A DNA stretch of 64,000 nucleotides from contig DAHZHT010000006.1 in the NCBI GenBank assembly GCA_027406905.1, positions 38,715-102,714 of the forward strand. Direction: 5' to 3'. Shown in pieces: positions 60,873 to 64,000 of this stretch. This DNA comes from Elusimicrobiota bacterium (lineage in GTDB: Bacteria > Elusimicrobiota > Elusimicrobia > UBA1565 > UBA9628). Each line of letters starts with the position of its first letter. Positions within the stretch are counted from its first letter, which is position 1. The notes beneath the pieces were generated by a model that saw only the letters and a list, made by a program, of their open reading frames with translations, was not told where the DNA came from and ran no database searches. The position numbers and the translations under genes were made by a program.

Positions 60873-61769
60873 TTAAGCGTAAACCTTGGGAGAATAAGAG
60901 TCGATTGTTTCCACAAATCGGCTAAGGGCTTCGTCCACTCGTTGGGTTGAATCCCAGGTGGGCCCCGCCCAACGGCTCAGCAGTTCGCGCAAAAAGCGCC
61001 CATCGCGGCGCGCGTCTTTTTCTTTCGGCCAGTCTTTAACCGAACCAATTTTCAAAAAATCACGCAACGAATCCATGTTTCGGCTTTCAATAAGGCTGGA
61101 CGAATACACCGCCCCATCGGCATCGACAGTCAAAGCGGCGTTATAAAGAGGAATTGGGCTGAAAACCTCCGAATTTTTTATCCGATAATCCATTCCCTTA
61201 TCCCATAATCCATAAAATAACTTGGTTAAGGCTTGAAAAGTCTTTTCCAACTCGCTTAACTCATCGTCATTCCACAATGAAAAATAAGCGGGCAGAAAAT
61301 TAAATCGCCGGTAACCCTCGGTAATTAAAATTCGCATTTTTGAAATCACGCTCGAGGTCGATTGATTTTGAGTCAACACAAAAGTAAACCACGCTCCCGG
61401 CAAAGAATATCCGCCGGCGGTCCTAAAGCTCAAGGTCGCCTCAACTTCCGGCCGCGTTTTGAGATATTGAATTTTTTCATTATCTAAAAACATCCCATTG
61501 GTTGAAATCTGGAATAAAATCCCCAGATTCTCCGCGCGCGAGTCTTCAATCAAAGCCTGGATCACCGGCCAGTTAAGGAGTGGCTCACCTCCAAAAAACT
61601 TAACTTTCGGAGACACCCCGGCAGGCAAATGTCTCAAATAAGATTTAACCGCGCGTCTGGCCACGTCTAAATTCATGTCTTGACCGGTAAACTCGACCGG
61701 GCAAAAAGCGCAGCGGATATTGCAACGTCTGGACACAAGCAGGCAAAGGCGATGATCTATGGCGTTCAT
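60873..61769 (-). CDS. Radical SAM protein (B of the cassette), different subtype
   Basis: The 298-residue protein has the cluster motif CNIRCAFC (Cys16, 20, 23) and the motif FFGGEPLLNW, as in SPASM-type peptide and cofactor maturases. The expected SPASM-like segment reads LTVDADGAVYSSSLIESRN, without the usual Cys, so no auxiliary cluster is predicted. It differs clearly from the two paralogues flanking it. Its ATG overlaps the preceding gene stop by four bases and its stop abuts the next ATG, so translation is coupled. Confidence 0.88.
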   Translation of the reverse strand: MNAIDHRLCLLVSRRCNIRCAFCPVEFTGQDMNLDVARRAVKSYLRHLPAGVSPKVKFFGGEPLLNWPVIQALIEDSRAENLGILFQISTNGMFLDNEKIQYLKTRPEVEATLSFRTAGGYSLPGAWFTFVLTQNQSTSSVISKMRILITEGYRRFNFLPAYFSLWNDDELSELEKTFQALTKLFYGLWDKGMDYRIKNSEVFSPIPLYNAALTVDADGAVYSSSLIESRNMDSLRDFLKIGSVKDWPKEKDARRDGRFLRELLSRWAGPTWDSTQRVDEALSRFVETIDSYSPKVYA

Positions 61770-62773
61770 ACAGCAGCAAACTCTCCAGAACCGTACAGAT
61801 CGACATAGCTTCGCCAAACGCCCAAACACTCTGAGTCAAACCGGCAATTTCGGCAAACAGATAGCTTCATTCGGTGATCATAACGAGTGCGAGCTTTAAG
61901 GCCGAAGCGATTGACGGTTCCTTCTCTATCAGGATTAATAAAACCGACATCGGTCGGGTGGTCATTTGCCTCTTCTGAAAAGTATTTAAACAGAAGGTCT
62001 TTACGCTCGCGCAAAAAATCGGGAACAACGCAAAAAGGAATCGCGCCAAAACTAATCGTTATTTTCCATTGACGTTCATTGCGCAGAATCACCTTAAGAA
62101 CATCGGCTATCACATCGCGGAAACGCGGAACAACGGAGGTATCCTTTAAAATCCGAGACTGCGGCCAGATAAAATTAAAGCGAATGTCGTTGATTCCGCG
62201 AAGGGTAAAGAAATGAATGTAGCTCTCCATCAAAGGGGCGTTGAGGCGGTTTAAGACGGGGTTTAACGACACATTGTCTGGCAAGCGGCCGGAATCTCTG
62301 GCTAAAACGAGATTTTTAACCGCGTCCAATTTCATCTTTAGAATTCCGGGAACTCCCACTAAACGTTCTTCCACTTCCGTGATATGACTGTGCAAAGATA
62401 CCGTGGCACGAGTCAGTCCCGCATCCAAAGCGTCTCTAAAAAATTCAGGCTGCGAAAGGCGCATAGCGTTGGTACAAAGAGCGATTCTTTGATATCCTAA
62501 TTTCTTCGCGTAAGCGATTGCTTCTATGATATGCGGGTAAGCCGTGGGCTCCCCTCCCAGAAACCCGACGGAACGCGCGCCTTGATTGTAATGATGCTCC
62601 AACTCTCCGAGGACTCTTTTAATAGAGGCCCACGGATTGTGGTCGTCCCGGTCTTCTCCGCTCATGCAGAAAATACATTTATTATTGCACAAGCGTCCCG
62701 GGTTAATTTCAACGTTTTTAATTCGCTCTTGGCGAGCAATAATTCCGCCAAGATTTCCCGCAGGAGAAGTCAT
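61766..62773 (-). CDS. Radical SAM protein (A of the cassette)
   Basis: The 335-residue protein has CNNKCIFC (Cys29, 33, 36), GFLGGEPTAYP and the C-terminal CRNCRFDSECLGVWRSY, matching the paralogue at 59865-60872. The start at ATG 62773 is taken because it shares a base with the NifH-like stop (TAATG) and gives the same length as the paralogue; an upstream start at 62791 adds six residues. It is the first of three radical SAM genes after the NifH-like gene. Confidence 0.9.
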   Translation of the reverse strand: MTSPAGNLGGIIARQERIKNVEINPGRLCNNKCIFCMSGEDRDDHNPWASIKRVLGELEHHYNQGARSVGFLGGEPTAYPHIIEAIAYAKKLGYQRIALCTNAMRLSQPEFFRDALDAGLTRATVSLHSHITEVEERLVGVPGILKMKLDAVKNLVLARDSGRLPDNVSLNPVLNRLNAPLMESYIHFFTLRGINDIRFNFIWPQSRILKDTSVVPRFRDVIADVLKVILRNERQWKITISFGAIPFCVVPDFLRERKDLLFKYFSEEANDHPTDVGFINPDREGTVNRFGLKARTRYDHRMKLSVCRNCRFDSECLGVWRSYVDLYGSGEFAAV

Positions 62774-63711
62774 TAAAGCCGCCGCCCCCATGATGACACA
62801 AGCTCTTCATCGGCCATACCGCCGTCACTTTCTCCCTGGCAAGACGCCAAGCCCGCGCCGCCAGAATCTTTAGATAAGGGCAAGCGCTCTCCTCGGAAAG
62901 CTTCCCTGGAAAGACCATGAAATTCCGCATCGCTTAAGGGATTGGGTATTCTTTGCGGCGTTGCCGGAGTTTCAATGAGAGTTTTCGCGAGTTCCCGAAT
63001 GCGCATAACCAAAGGCGAATCGGGATGAGTCTCAATGACCGTTTTCTTTTGATATTCCGCCTGACGAACCAGGGGATCTCTAGGCAAAAATTGAAGGACC
63101 TGCGTTCCAATCATCGCGGCAAAACGGCTCACCACGCCTTCATCACAGCCCGGATCTCTCAAATTCGCGATAAGCCCTAAAAGAGAAATCCCGTTGGATG
63201 AGTAATTGCAAACGGCTTTGGCGATATTATTGGCCGCATAAAGAGACATCAATTCTTCCGAGGTCACGATCACGACCTTATCCGCGAAACCCTGGCGGAG
63301 AGGAGCGGCAAAACCTCCACAGACAACGTCTCCCAAAACATCATAGAGAATGACGTCATATTTAGAGTCATCGACAATTCCCGCTTCTTTCAGTATCTCG
63401 CTCATTCTAGTGATGCCGCGGCCGGCGCAGCCAATTCCTGGTTCAGGACCGCCAGCCTCGACGCAGTCAATTCCAAACGACCCTTTAACGACAATACTGG
63501 AAGAGGGCGAATGCCCGCCCATAAACGCCGCGCTGTCTAAAACCGTCGGAATCTGCCGCCCGCCCGTAAGATAAACAGTCGTGTCATGCTTGGGGTCGCA
63601 TCCCACGACGAGAACCTTCATGCCCATCTGGGCGTAAACAATAGCCAAATTTGTCGTCGTCGTAGATTTGCCAATGCCGCCTTTCCCGAATAAAACTACT
63701 TTATGTGGCAT
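62773..63711 (-). CDS. NifH-like ATP-dependent reductase (nitrogenase iron protein homologue)
   Basis: The 312-residue protein has the P-loop GKGGIGKSTTTTNLA (residues 9-16), GCDPKHDTT, the 4Fe-4S ligands Cys95 (in GIGCAGRGI) and Cys131 (in DVLGDVVCGGFAAP), and the ADP-ribosylation-type Arg98. Alignment ends near residue 248; a C-terminal tail of about 60 residues rich in Ser/Gly follows. It should hand single electrons to a component 1-like partner, encoded 5 bp upstream. The start is ATG 63711. Classical NifH, BchL, CfbC and other reductases share these motifs, so the substrate of the complex is open. Neither NifB nor NifE/N is visible in the window. Confidence 0.92.
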   Translation of the reverse strand: MPHKVVLFGKGGIGKSTTTTNLAIVYAQMGMKVLVVGCDPKHDTTVYLTGGRQIPTVLDSAAFMGGHSPSSSIVVKGSFGIDCVEAGGPEPGIGCAGRGITRMSEILKEAGIVDDSKYDVILYDVLGDVVCGGFAAPLRQGFADKVVIVTSEELMSLYAANNIAKAVCNYSSNGISLLGLIANLRDPGCDEGVVSRFAAMIGTQVLQFLPRDPLVRQAEYQKKTVIETHPDSPLVMRIRELAKTLIETPATPQRIPNPLSDAEFHGLSREAFRGERLPLSKDSGGAGLASCQGESDGGMADEELVSSWGRRL

Positions 63712-63716
63712 GTAAT

Positions 63717-64000
63717 TTACCCCAGCGGAGCGACCAGCTTTCCAAGAATGGCATTGGCCATTTGATCGATAAAACACATCGTTCCGGTAAAGCCAACGGT
63801 CGGATAACTCCGAATATACCTTTCGTCAAATTCAACAATGGCGCAGTCCGGACGTAAAAACGCAATTCCACCGGAATTGGAAATCAGAAGATCAATTCCG
63901 CGAGATTTCAGGTTCTCCCATTCAGTTTGAATTTGTTGGGCGCTTTTCTCGCCTTCGATAAAGGCGCCCGCCATTTGTCCGCCCAATTCCCGAACAATCG
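63717..64000 (-). CDS. Nitrogenase component 1-like protein (NifD/K/E/N or related), C-terminal end (partial)
   Basis: The 94 codons in the window (frame open to the right edge) end in IDLLISNSGGIAFLRPDCAIVEFDERYIRSYPTVGFTGTMCFIDQMANAILGKLVAPLG. This fits the C-terminal part of nitrogenase component 1 family proteins, with the strand pair, the [RP]x{n}VGFxG motif and the last helix. The identity of the subunit cannot be told because the cofactor-binding part is outside the window. It is directly upstream of the NifH-like gene and cotranscribed, so it is its likely partner. Confidence 0.75.
   Translation of the reverse strand, partial: IVRELGGQMAGAFIEGEKSAQQIQTEWENLKSRGIDLLISNSGGIAFLRPDCAIVEFDERYIRSYPTVGFTGTMCFIDQMANAILGKLVAPLG

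Noticed and set aside
62773..63711. True nitrogenase NifH for nitrogen fixation
   Set aside because: All NifH motifs are present, but the neighbouring genes are not nifDKENB and the visible partner fragment is not clearly NifD or NifK. Kept as NifH-like.
1..64000. CRISPR arrays, insertion sequences, prophage genes and rRNA
   Set aside because: No regularly spaced repeats, transposase, integrase or rRNA sequence was found in any part of the window.

Overview
The window is a dense stretch of a Gram-negative bacterial chromosome of intermediate GC content. An outer membrane is shown by four predicted beta-barrel proteins ending in phenylalanine, an Omp85-type barrel, a TolC-type protein and an AsmA-type protein. 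The gene complement is anaerobe-like: ferredoxin, ETF, a pyrophosphate-type phosphofructokinase, PduL, and a NifH-like protein with radical SAM enzymes. I infer Elusimicrobiota (Elusimicrobia) or a close relative. This rests on the gene mix and on my recollection that nitrogenase paralogues next to radical SAM genes were reported from groundwater Elusimicrobia; there is no 16S gene here to confirm it.

Layout. 1-9 kb: the end of ftsH, marC, a porin, ferredoxin, two cell-wall peptidases, and an outer-membrane/AIR-synthase-like/sodium-symporter operon. 9-12 kb: greA-queG-Omp85 barrel. 12-17 kb (minus strand): a tpiA-pduL-deoC-ALDH operon that can turn deoxyribose 5-phosphate into glyceraldehyde 3-phosphate plus acetaldehyde, and on to acetyl derivatives. 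17-22 kb: clpP, then pilB-pilT-pilC. 22-30.5 kb: a shortened uvrC, an ankyrin protein, an orphan oligopeptide permease, an acyl-CoA ligase, a CCA-adding-type nucleotidyltransferase, an NTE-type patatin lipase and a Nudix hydrolase. 30.5-35 kb: dnaE, a receiver-only response regulator and an outer-membrane protein. 35-41 kb: a tightly coupled operon of LacD-type aldolase, PPi-type phosphofructokinase, HAMP protein, TolC-like protein, patatin and TPR protein. 41-51 kb: an initiator-like tRNA-Met, amine oxidase, phosphoesterase, methyltransferase, pseudouridine synthase, EngB, AsmA and a large exported protein of unknown function. 51-57 kb: tRNA-Tyr, etfBA with an amino-acid-oxidase-type flavoprotein, a dolichol-kinase-like protein and a membrane/TPR protein. 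57-64 kb (minus strand): a glycosyltransferase-like membrane protein and an A24 prepilin peptidase, preceded by a cassette running off the right edge. That cassette is a nitrogenase component 1-like gene (partial), a NifH-like gene and three radical SAM genes, with almost no spacing.

Two things stand out. First, the NifH-like/component 1-like/triple radical SAM cassette at the right edge. It has all NifH cluster and nucleotide residues but none of the visible genes of classical nitrogen fixation, so it probably drives another reductive or cofactor reaction. Second, at least a dozen genes at the head of transcription units have a TATAAT-like -10 box 5 to 9 nt (usually exactly 6) before the start codon and no Shine-Dalgarno sequence. 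This suggests that leaderless mRNAs are common in this genome. Convergent genes often overlap at their 3' ends and intrinsic terminators are nearly absent. No CRISPR array, insertion sequence or phage gene was seen.
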